Shown here in pieces: positions 1 through 9,610 of a DNA stretch of 64,000 nucleotides. The stretch covers positions 11,249,206 to 11,313,205 of the forward strand of contig JAVMKO010000020.1 of assembly GCA_032164245.1 (NCBI GenBank). The letters run 5' to 3'. Origin of the DNA: Sternotherus odoratus (taxonomy: Eukaryota > Chordata > Testudines > Kinosternidae). Every line of letters begins with the position of its first letter. The stretch's first letter is position 1. Made by a program: the position numbers and the translations under genes. Below the pieces are notes generated by a model that saw only the letters and a program-made list of their open reading frames with translations, ran no database searches and had not been told where the DNA came from.

Positions 1-1940
1 TGACAAAGAAACTGACTTACATAAAAGTGAAACTGACTACACTGATTTTAAATGTCCAAGCAAAGAGAAATTGACAAACTGAAGAACACACATCAGATTA
101 AATGGAATTTTGAAGCTTTCATTTTTAATACCTTATGGTGTTATTGTGATAGACAGCTTATTTACATATGATTTTTAATTTGACTATGTCTCTTCATAAA
201 ATGTTCAACAGTCACTCAAACTCGCTTTGAAAACTTTCAGAAAAAGATGACCAATATCATTTAGTTAAAAAAAACCCTTGAGCTGTTAGTTAAAACTGCC
301 AACCACTGTATGCCCTTCAATAAAGTATCACTGAAGTTCAAGATGGGAAGTTAACTATCAGGTAAGCTTTTCCAACCACTGGCGATTGTTTTCCACTGCT
401 GACATCTCAGAGACTCATCCAATCTGCACAACATACAAATGAAGGTATTACCACTGCTTCCCTTGCTAGCCTATGCCACGGTAAGGTGTACATCAAAGGC
501 AGAAAGGTTCTTTCTGACATTCAAGCTACATTTTCACTTTCTTAATTTCACCCCATGGTTCCTAGCAATAAGGCCCAAAAGCCATTTATAATATGCATTT
601 ATCTACTCATTCTCAAACCATATGAACTTCATATCAGCAGATATTTTATTTACCTGGTTATGGGATACAAGTAATCCAGGCCATGGTGTCAGACCCAAAG
701 CCAAGACTTCTGCCATGTCAATTTTGACGCTCCCTCAGTTCTTCTCACTTTGGTGTTGGCAGCCCCTTACTACTTCTAACCGGAAAGGGGGTGAACACCA
801 GAAGAGCTTAACAGAGTACAGGAAAAGTTTCCAGCCGTCTCTGCCTACAAAATAATCCAGGAAGACCTTCAAAGCCCTCTGACACTAAGATCTGATAAAT
901 CGATCCCCAAATCAACTCCTCTACTCCACCTCTGCGAGAGGAGTAAGTGGAGTCGGCAGGGAGCAGGCTGACTCGCCACCATGGAGACAGCCAGGTAAGT
1001 CGACCTAAGATATTGTGACTTCAGCACTATTTGCGTCACTGAAGTTGTGTATTTTAGGTCGAACCCCTTCCTCCCCAATAGTGTAGCTCAGCCCTAAGAG
1101 GGACCAGCTACTCTGGTTAACATTAACTCAAGAGTGCTTCTCAGGTATTATTTCCTGGAGCACAGGGCCCGTTGTAGTAGCTGATGGCAGACTGAGAGCT
1201 CCAACCCTGAGCAACTGTGCCCCCAATTCCCCTTCTCGGCACCAGCCTTGCGGGGATAGGCTCCCTCTGATGCTGCTGCCCACCAGGGCCTGTTCCCAAC
1301 TGCTCTGGGGCTGCTGTGAATTGCTGGCACCTGGGAAACTAAAGGGCGCGGAGGCTGCATGCGGGTAACATCATGCAGCCCAATGCCCCTCACCCGCCGC
1401 TGCTTGGGGTGCAGTCTGGGCGCAGGCACCCCTTGCTCCTGGGGGGCCCAGCACCCAGCTGCCCCTCAGTCTGCAAGGCCGCTCCCCCGGTTCCCCCCCC
1501 CGTCTGTACAGGGCACGTGTATGTGTGTGTGTGGGGGGATCAATGATCAAGCACCACTCAGTTTGGGGGGGTCCGTGCCCCCCTTGACTTCCAGGGGCCC
1601 CAGCACTGGGGGGGGGCTTGACTTCCAGGGGCCCCAGCACTGGGGGGGGGGGTGCCCCCTCCCCTTCACCGGGGGAAGCTGCTGGGTCTGGAGGGGGGGT
1701 GCTCAGTCCCCTGGGCCTCTCCTCGCCCGCCCCCCCCCCACGCAGAACGCTGCCCCCGATGCGCGCCTGGGGGGACCCCCGCGCCCCCAGATCCGAGCCA
1801 CACCCCGGGGGGGGCCGCGGCCGTGCAGCCCCCCCCCAGGGGGGGGGAGCCGGGCCCCTCAGCCCCGGCAGCTCCCGCGGCCCGGTCCCTCCCCCCGGCG
1901 TCTCGCGGGCTCCCCCGTCCCTCGCGCGCTCTCGTCTCAC
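1..1940 (-). other. XPO7: XPO7 intron 1 (partial, runs off the left edge)
   Basis: This is the sequence 3' of the XPO7 first coding exon on the minus strand. It opens with a GTGAG donor at 1940-1936. I looked on the minus strand for the next exportin-7 exon and found no matching translation, so exon 2 lies beyond position 1. The first 900 bases are AT-rich and show nothing recognisable. A short foldback element sits at about 998-1062. From about 1400 the sequence becomes very GC-rich as it enters the promoter CpG island. Confidence 0.75.
998..1062. repeat. Short foldback (MITE-like) element
   Basis: The left arm (GTCGACCTAAGATATTGTGA...) and the inverted right arm (...GTATTTTAGGTCGA) form an imperfect hairpin of about 30 bp per side around a short centre. 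This is the layout of a small non-autonomous DNA transposon. Exact ends and target duplication were not resolved. Confidence 0.45.
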
Positions 1941-2230
1941 CTGCACATGATCCGCCATTTTGCTCCATTCATGCTCCTCTCTCCTCCCCCCGCCGCGGCC
2001 GGGCCGCCGCGCCTGCGCGCTGCCCATTCCAGCTCACGCACTTTGCGTAAGGGGCCCCGCCGCCAACCCTGGGGCGGCGGGGTTTGGAGAATGGCGCGGC
2101 CCGCTGCGGCGGCGTAAGCGACGCAGGAACGTCGGCGGCTAAAGGGGAGGGAGGGGAGCACCTAGGCTTTGTTTACATCGCTCTTAAAGGGGCCGCGCAC
2201 TGCGAAGGCAGCGCCGGAGCAACAGGCCGG
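1400..2230 (-). promoter_or_regulatory. XPO7: CpG island and promoter/5'UTR of XPO7
   Basis: The block is strongly C+G rich, with many CpG dinucleotides (for example GCGCCTGCGCGCTG, GGGGCGGCGGGG) and long G and C runs. It surrounds the XPO7 start codon at 1958. No TATA box is evident, as expected for a housekeeping transport receptor. Transcription should start at higher coordinates than 1958 and run leftward, with the untranslated leader between about 1959 and 2200. The exact start site cannot be read from sequence. Open frames here in several phases are composition artefacts, apart from the short true exon. Confidence 0.75.
1941..1958 (-). CDS. XPO7: XPO7 coding exon 1 (exportin-7, N-terminus only)
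   Basis: On the minus strand an ATG at 1958-1956 reads MADHVQ and is followed at once by a GTGAG splice donor (1940-1936). MADHVQ is the start of vertebrate exportin-7, and as I recall the known first coding exon ends after this glutamine, in phase 0. The start context is strong, with A at -3 and G at +4. Exportin-7 is a karyopherin-beta family nuclear transport receptor. Only six of its roughly 1,090 codons lie here; the rest is off the left edge. An out-of-frame ATG lies 14 bases upstream (1972-1970) in a weak context. Divergent placement against DOK2 supports the call because these genes are adjacent and head-to-head in other amniotes. The match rests on six residues, the donor, the CpG island and the synteny together. 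Confidence 0.88.
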
Positions 2231-2280
2231 GACCGGGCTGTGAGCCAAAGGGGCAGCCTGCCCTGCACCCCTCCGCTTGC

Positions 2281-2552
2281 CCCGTGCAGGGGGTACTGTT
2301 CTATCACTGCGTCTGACCGTGCACTGCACCCCCAGCCAGCCCTGTGCCAGGGTCACTGCTCTCCCACTGCATCTGGCCATGCACTGCATCCCCAGCTAGC
2401 CCCGGGCCAGGGATACTGCCCTGCCACTGCATCTGGTCATACACTGCATCCCCAGCTAGCCCCGGGCCAGGGTCACTGCTCTCCCACTGCATCTGGCCAT
2501 ACACTGCATCCCCAGCTAGCCCCGGGCCAGGGGCACTGCCCTGCCACTGCAT
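2281..2552. repeat. 60-bp minisatellite, about 4.5 units
   Basis: Successive units start at 2281, 2341, 2401, 2461 and 2521, so the period is exactly 60 bp. Each unit carries a core like CCACTGCATCTGGCCATACA and, in most units, CCCAGCTAGCCCCGGGCCAG. The first unit is the most diverged and the array decays after about 2552. The period is a multiple of three, so it holds frames open on both strands, but nothing suggests translation. It lies just upstream of the XPO7 CpG island. Confidence 0.9.
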
Positions 2553-2599
2553 CGACCTCCCCTGCTCCCTCCACCTGCCCCATGCCTAGGGCACTGCTG

Positions 2600-5490
2600 T
2601 ACCCCTGTATCTGATCCTGCACTGCCCAGCCCAGCCCAGAGCTGAGATACCCTCCTCACATACACAGCTCTTGTAATGTACCTGAGCCCTCACCTATGTA
2701 CTATCCTATTCCCTTAGCTCTTCACTCAGCAACATTGAGATATTTACACCCTGATCTGTACCTTCCCCCCCGCCCCACTATTCCAGTCTTTCCTACACCA
2801 GTTTGTTTGTTTACCAAACCTTGCAGTACAGCTCCTCTCCCCACTGCTATCTACATTGCTCCTGTAATCTGACTTGCAGGAGCCTGCTGCTTTTCCTACC
2901 CTGGAGCCATGCACAGCTCTGATGAGACATCTTAATTGTGACTGGCAATTTCCAATCCAAATTGCATATTGGATTATATGGAAAAATCTCTATTATTGTT
3001 GTTGTTTTGTTGGTTGCTGTTTATTTATATAGTACCATGCATCCACACCCCTTAGAACCATTCCTCTACCTAAAATCAGCTGTGATCAGCTGGCTGTTTT
3101 GTTTATGATGTCATTTCATTATAAACCAAAGCAACCTAACTCTGCTATGCTGGTTGTGAGCCAAGCCTGGCTGACACCATCTCTAGGTCTATTCCTTTCA
3201 GCACATGGCATTACTATGCCAAGTGCTTCAGGATCCTTATCAAAACCAGAGACTGCATGCATGAAAAAAAAGGGGATTTTTACTTTTTAATTTGCCCTCT
3301 TCTCTTCCCCATCTCCCCCTTCCCCAACACACACACATTCGCTAGTTTCAACCAAATCATGACTCCACAGACAGGGATGATGCAAACTTTGGTGCCCCCT
3401 GATGGTTCCAGTTTGAATATCGGCTAAGATGCAATATGTTTATATTATTCGGTCAATATTCTCACCTGGGGAAGGAATAGATGACAGCAGTGGACGGAAA
3501 TACTTCCCTGATGGATTGTATTTTCTAAAGGACAATCTATCCTAAATTCTCAATTATTGCAGGACAATCTTCACTCATTCATATATTTGCTTTCCACACT
3601 AACTCACAGTATAACTTTTCACGAGCAATGCATCCAAATGATTGGCTGCTAATATCTAAATTATATTGTTAAATTTATTAATCATATATGAGTTATTGCT
3701 GACTATGTATTAGATATATTATATTACTTTAAAACCAACCTTTGTACTTTTAAATAGATGCACTGTCTTATGAAGTGACCAAGATGCAACAATAGATAGA
3801 GAACTATATGGCTCCTGAAAAATGAATTAACATCGGGAATTTCCAAGAAACCATGTTCAAGAGAGCAGAAGCCCATGGTGCCAGCACAGGATTCACTGGG
3901 AAAAGGAGCTCAGCGAAGATGTTGGGGAGTGGCTGCTTGCAGCAGAATTTTCACACACAGACTCTAATTTTGGGTGACTCATTTTGGGTGCCTAATCTGA
4001 GACATCTTGGGGTTGAGCTGTAAAGGAGATGAGAGTTTACAACCCACAATCATTTGAGTCGGAGCTGTGGGTACTCATCGGAACTGGAGATCAGAATGGG
4101 AAGTCCAGGTGGTATCTAAGGTTGGGCATTCCACTACTGAAAATGTTGGTTTTACCCTATATACTATGGATCCGTAGCCCCCAACTCAGCAGCATGCAGC
4201 TTTAGCTAAATCTCAGATTTGTAAAGCAAAAGGCAAATGAAACAAATCCTGGCATCATGTCCTAAAAACAGATTATCTAATCTAATCTATCTATCTATCC
4301 CACCAACACAGTATCCAGATGCCATATACACAACTCAGAGGTGCAGCAAAGGATCAGACTTTTACCCCTTCCTTGTTTTATGCCATTTCCATAAGTGCAT
4401 CTCCTCCCTTTTCCATTTCCCCCTCCCTCTAATGAGTTTAGAGTCAGTCCTTTTGTTGCTGGGTTGTGAAATGATTTTGCTCTGTAGCCATGTGCTTTAT
4501 TTGTCTGGCTGTTTTTTTAGGTTTGAAATGCTTTCTATTTGCTCTTCATTGCACAGCATTTATAGACCCATCACGGCAGGCACCCTGCAAATAGATAGCA
4601 GTAGTTGCATCTCTATTTTAACTTCCTTCTTGGAATCTCTTTTCTGTCTCATGTCAGGTTTACAGGGCATGTGTGGGCAAAATAGGAGCTTGGAAGGAGT
4701 GAGCATAGGTATATGATGTACATGAACGAAGGTGAAATGAAGACTTTGATCATCAAAATTTGTAGATCTGACATGCAGTCTGTGGTACCCCCAACAATAA
4801 GCTCTGACCTTTTGCATTCTTGTCAGCCCCAGAAGTCTTCCTAGCTCTGAACATAGCCCACCAGTGATGAAAAATCTCAGCACTTTTAACCTCTATACCA
4901 CCAAGCCTGCCTGTCCCTACAATTCTTGCCTCACCTGACACAGAGAGTGGTTCCCGTCCACCAATTTTTTTATCTCCGTTCCCTACACGTTTGTTCCTGG
5001 AAAATTCTCCAAAGAACAGAGCATCCCCACATCCAGCTGTCTTTCCGTCTTGAAAGAGCTCTATAATCACTCAAACGGCCCAAATGACCTTGATCTGGGA
5101 CCAGCAGGAACTTGAAAAGGAGTCTGGGAAAGTCAAAGCAAAGTGAAGGGCAAGTAAATTTCCCCTCTAATCTGAGCAGCTCAGCAGGAAGAAGGCTACC
5201 TCAATTATCAAGTCCCATTCCAAACCAAAGCTAAAGCAGAGGCCAGGGGCTGAACACACAGTGCTGCCTCTGGGAAAGGAAGAACAGCTGCTTGCTAGAC
5301 TCTGTCAGGCGAGCTGTCACAGTCACACCTGCTATCTCTGAGGGTGCCACCTGCACAACTGATCAGCAGAGATAAAAACAAGCAGCGGGAGGATTTTTCT
5401 CGCTTCCCTGCAGGGATGGTGCTGGGCTGTGTTTGGAGGCGGAAGGTCCTGGATTGCTGGATGCATTTCAGGGGAACCGTAGGCAGGTGC
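2600..5490. other. Intergenic, XPO7-DOK2 spacer, left part
   Basis: This is mostly AT-rich single-copy-looking DNA, with a short ATCT run near 4280-4300. I see no exon, RNA gene or well-defined repeat. Confidence 0.5.
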
Positions 5491-5496
5491 ACAGGA

Positions 5497-5559
5497 GGTT
5501 GGACTAGATGATCTCCTGAGGTCCCTTCCAACTCTGAGATTCTATGATTCTATGATTCT
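5497..5559 (+). mobile_element. CR1 LINE 3' terminus
   Basis: The sequence GGTTGGACTAGATGATCTCC, followed by GAGGTCCCTTCCAACTCTGA and the octamer-type tail ATTCTATGATTCTATGATTCT, is the diagnostic 3' end of amniote CR1 retrotransposons. The rest of the element is lost through 5' truncation. Confidence 0.9.
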
Positions 5560-6024
5560 CCGAATCCCCCTGCAGTGCTTCGGAAGCAGGTCTGTCCCCA
5601 AGCCTGTCCCAGAAGCATAGGCTCTCCTCTGGCCAGAGGATGCAGAGGGTGGAAGGGACGGGGGGTGGAAGCGAGGGAACAGAACAGACTGGAGAGTGGA
5701 GCACCTTGTTGAAAGGAGGTTGGATCTGGTTTGCAAGCACTCAAGGAAAGGAAATGATTAGCTGTGAAAGATGCTTCCAATGAGACCCGTAATGGTTTAT
5801 ATCCTATCTGCAGCGAGGGTATAAATAACAGCCTGTTTCTGGGTAGAGAAGAGCCTGGTTCTCATGTATATTTTAAATGATTCCAAAGAATTTCATTCTT
5901 AGTTATGTCCAGCTGGTGAGGGAATGTGATCTCCTGTGGTTTCTTGCAATGATAACACTTTGCCTGGCTCTGGTGCCTTCCATCAGGGCCCACTGCAAAC
6001 ATTAGATGATGCAGCCTCACAGGA

Positions 6025-6110
6025 GAATATTATTATCTCCATTTTACAGATGGGGAAACTGAGTCCTGGGGAGGGTAAGTGGCTTGCCCAAGGTCATGCA
6101 GTCATGGGCA
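6025..6110 (-). mobile_element. MIR/CORE-SINE-like relic
   Basis: CCATTTTACAGATGGGGAAA, then CTTGCCCAAGGTCATGCAG, is the reverse complement of the conserved MIR-type segment (TTTCC..ATCTGTAAA and GACCTTGGGCAAG). Confidence 0.7.
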
Positions 6111-6377
6111 GAAAGGCAATAGTCCCTTGCTGTGGGCCAGGTTTCATTGTCAGAAAATCTTTCCCTTTAATTAGATGCTGTCTCCAAGCAGAGTTATTTC
6201 AATGTGCGTTTTCTTGTCCCTGTAAAATATACTGTCTCTGGTATTTGTTTGCAGAAACAAAGCTGTGTGTATGGGGGCTGCATGGAATAATCATTGGGGC
6301 ATCTTCTGATGGGAGTCCGGCGCAGTCATGGCTGTTAAAGATCCCGTGGCCTTTTCCTAAGAGTCACGGAGCCAGAC

Positions 6378-6472
6378 TTTGATCTCAGTTACACCAGGGC
6401 AAATCCAGAACAGCTCCACTGAAGTTGGAGTCATTCCAGAGTTACACTGGTGTAACTGAAATCAGAATCTGG
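6378..6472. repeat. Foldback MITE-like element
   Basis: TTTGATCTCAGTTACACCAG at the left is mirrored by TGGTGTAACTGAAATCAGAA at the right, giving imperfect terminal inverted repeats around a 50-bp centre. Related TTACACCGGTGT-type sequence recurs near 31190 and 25870. Confidence 0.6.
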
Positions 6473-6479
6473 CCTTCTG

Positions 6480-8600
6480 CAATAACCCTGGTGTCCTGGC
6501 CAAATTCCCGTTATTCTATTCTGCCTTCTTAAATCCCCCTGGCGGTTCCAACTGGGTAGGGATTCTTCTTCACTTGGTGTCCTAAATTCCTGTGTAATGA
6601 TGCCATGCTGCCGCTACACAGCTGCTGCCTCCTGCCCCAGAGGTGGCTATGTTTCAGTGAGAGGGGGCTGGCCAAGTGATTCTTGGACATCTTGTTTGCA
6701 ATGTGTTACTTACAGGTGGAAGATGCTATCTACCTTTATGCAGCATTATTGTCAGCCTCATTTAGAGACCTTTATTGTCACCGTATCCAAAAACGTAACT
6801 GCCTGTCACAGCACCACCTAGACAGTACAATGGGAATCAAATGGCCCAACAAAATCACCAGCAATGAAGTACTATGGCTGGCAGCCATGCTAGTGCAGAG
6901 GCAAATGACTTGGGGTGGAACAATCGACTGCCTAGGAGAGTTCTGTACAGTGCGTTTGAAAAAAGGCCATAAGAAGATTGGCCACCCCAGACTCTGCTAC
7001 AAGGATTGAATCAAGCAGCCCCTACAGTCTGCCAGGCTGGACTTAATGACCTTGGGAGGATAGGGGCTATGACAGGCAAGCTTGGTACTCTGCTATGAAG
7101 GAAGCAGAACCTGCAACAAAATGTCATCACCTCATCTTGCCCGACAGTAGGAGGGAATGCAGACGTCAGCTTGCCTTGATGGATTTCCTGAACCCTACAT
7201 GTGGAAACTGATTTCCCGTCGCAGTCATACTCAACTACAAGTGACAGTCACTACTATTTCAAGAATACTATGATTGTTATCCTCAGTCACATATAGAGAA
7301 CAAGGGAGGGGTGAACTGGCCACCAGAGGGTGCTCCGACAGCTGTAGACTTACACTTGTAGGTAGAAAGGGTGCTTAGTTCACGCAAAGCACATGCCACC
7401 TGCTTCTGCTCAGTCCCTCCCTTACTTCTCCAGAAGGGCCAAGCCACCCCATTTGCCAGCAGGGTGCAGGGAAGCCCATGCAGTGAGCTAATGTGTGCAC
7501 TGTCTCCCCTAGGGTCTCTCTTGTAACTAGTGTGTCTGAGGGTGTGGGATCCCCTCACCCACATGGTGTGAGCCTGGGATTCCCAAAGCAGCAGCACACA
7601 GCACCAAGTTAAATCAAGTGCCATTGCATCAAACGTAAGCCAGCTGTTTCCACTGTCCCTCAATATCAGTGACAGGTTACACCGCCAGCAGGCGCGGGAG
7701 CTTAGCGTGCCACTGCTTGACTGGTCCTGCTCTGTGGTTAAAGACAGGCGTCCAGCCTCCAGGAAGGGAAACCAGTGTCTCTCAGCACCAGGACATTTGC
7801 TTTCTCCTGCTTTGCATGACTACCTGTTGCCCTGTTTCCCTGGAACCACCTCATTTACCTCCCCTGAGGTGCTGGCATCAGGGACGAGGTGGCTGTTTTT
7901 TTTAAAGCTCAGAAGTAAAGCATGAGGCAGGTGCAGAGAGCCAATGCAAGCAAGAGAGAGACAGAGAGAGCGAGAGAGCGAGAGCACAGATCCCCACCAA
8001 CCCCTCCCCCCCCAAGAGTCCCACACCCGTGATTTGGGGCTCCTCACACTCTGAATGTATGTGGGGCAGCTGAACCCAGATTTTATAATGGATTAAACAA
8101 GCCTTCTGTCTCCGAATGAGCTCCTCTCTAATCCAGACGAGCCTGCGGATCCCAGGGCACATTGGGGTATCGTGCGGTAAGCTAAGAGCCCAGAGTCTGT
8201 CCAAGAAGAGCGGAGTTGGGTGGGAGGAGAGGGTTCCAACCCAACCCGTTGCCTGTGCCTTTTCTGAACAGAAGGAGGGCGATAATAAAGTAAAAACAAA
8301 ACTGTATAATCGGTGTGTATGTGGAGTGTAGGAATTGGGTCGTATTCCTTTAAATAGTTTGTGACCCCTCTAGGGATGCTCACTGAGCTCTGTGTTTCAG
8401 AAGCTGCCAGAAATCAGCCAGTTCAGTGGTGCTGTTGTACCCTGTACTGTGTTGCTAGGCTTGTGTGGAGTTAGTAAATACAGCTATCTGGGATCCAGCA
8501 GTGCCCCCTGAGGCGACTTCAGATTGTTGTTGTGGTGTAAGGAGCGAAAGACTCAAGAGTGTCTGTGTGTACAATCTGGGCATGTGTGTGAATAGACAGC
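6480..8600. other. Intergenic, XPO7-DOK2 spacer, right part
   Basis: No exon is recognised. A purine-rich GAGA-type run lies at about 7950-7990. The remainder is unremarkable mixed sequence. Confidence 0.45.
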
Positions 8601-8640
8601 CTGTGGATCAGGGAGTACAATCGGTGTGAGTGTAAGGATC

Positions 8641-9107
8641 TCTGAGTGTCAGTGCATACAGTCTCAGTGTGTCAGTGTCTGTGTCTCTGTCAGTGTGTAC
8701 AGTCTAAGCGTGTCAGTGTCTGTGTGTCTCTGGGTGTCAGTTTGTACAGTCTCTCTGTGTCAGTGTGTGTCTCTGTCAGTGCATACAGTCTCACTGTGTC
8801 AGTGTCTGCATGTCTCTGTCAGTGCGTGCAGTCTCAGTGTGTCAGTGTCGGTGTCTCTGTCAGTGTGTACAGTCTAAGCGTGTCAGTGTCTGTGTGTCTC
8901 TGGGTGTCAGTTTGTACAGTCTCTCTGTGTCAGTGTGTGTCTCTGTCAGTGCATACAGTCTCACTGTGTCAGTGTCTGCATGTCTCTGTCAGTGCGTGCA
9001 GTCTCAGTGTGTCAGTGTCGGTGTCTCTGTCAGTGTGTATAGTCTAAGTGTGTCAGTGTCTGTGTGTCTCTGGGTGTCAGTTTGTACAGTCTCTCTGTGT
9101 CAGTGTG
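8641..9107. repeat. 170-bp higher-order tandem repeat, about 2.7 copies
   Basis: The landmark AGTCTAAGCG occurs at 8701, 8871 and (as AGTCTAAGTG) 9041, so the period is exactly 170 bp with very few differences. Inside each unit are shorter GTGTCAGTGTCTGTGTCTCT-type sub-repeats of about 40 bp. The array is GT-rich, ends about 440 bp upstream of the DOK2 start codon, and keeps several frames open as Ser/Val/Cys-rich strings that are not real proteins. Confidence 0.92.
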
Positions 9108-9547
9108 AGTATCTCTGTGTTTGCACGTACAATCTGAATGTAGGTCCGTGTGTTAGTATGCAGTCTGTCTGTGGACACAGCAGCACTCAAGAACAGTGTC
9201 TGTAGCTGCCCTTTTTGGTAAGATAGCAAATACAGGAAGCTGAAGTGTGAAACGAATATGTTTAGGAAAAAAAAAAACCCCGACCACAAGTCACATGCTC
9301 ATGAAATGAGATCGGGAGCAAACCCAGCCCGAAAGGCAGAAGCAGGCTGGCGTCTGGGGAGGGAAAGAGTTAAACTGAAGGGTAGGGGGCTGGAGCTAGA
9401 GGTGGGGAGTGGGCCAGGTGAGGGAGAGGTGCTAAGCATGGGTGAAGGGTGGGCGGTGTGAAAGATCGAGAGAGATAGAGGGGAGGGCCGGGACAGGAAA
9501 GTGTCTTTGACAGCGGGGCAGAGCAAGAGGATGCTCCTTGCTAGACG
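9108..9547 (+). promoter_or_regulatory. DOK2: Probable DOK2 promoter and 5'UTR
   Basis: This purine-rich stretch lies directly before the DOK2 start. It contains GGGAGGG runs and an AGGAAAGTG core at about 9496-9504 that resembles an ETS/PU.1 site, which would suit a gene active in blood cells. No convincing TATA box is visible. An in-frame TAG at 9542-9544, one codon before the ATG, closes the upstream frame and fixes the start. The transcription start site itself is not determined. Confidence 0.5.
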
Positions 9548-9610
9548 ATGGACGAGGTGGTTGTGAAACAGGGGCTACTGTACCTCCAGCAGCAGCAAAC
9601 CTTCGGGAAG
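9548..9610 (+). CDS. DOK2: DOK2 coding exon 1
   Basis: Twenty-one codons starting MDEVVVKQGLLYL, the first PH strand. The start context is strong (A at -3, G at +4), with an in-frame TAG just upstream at 9542. The exon ends in phase 0 at a GTAAGG donor (9611). Confidence 0.95.

Noticed and set aside
1359..2117. Long open frames on both strands across the GC-rich block
   Set aside because: Pro/Gly/Arg-rich translations in all phases are produced by GC composition. Only the MADHVQ exon with its donor is supported.
2084..2614. 176-codon frame with 20-residue repeats
   Set aside because: It is the translation of the 60-bp minisatellite; no start context, splice sites or family match.
8626..9205. 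Overlapping Ser/Val/Cys-rich frames
   Set aside because: Three phases are open through the same GT-rich tandem repeat, as expected for a repeat lacking stop codons.
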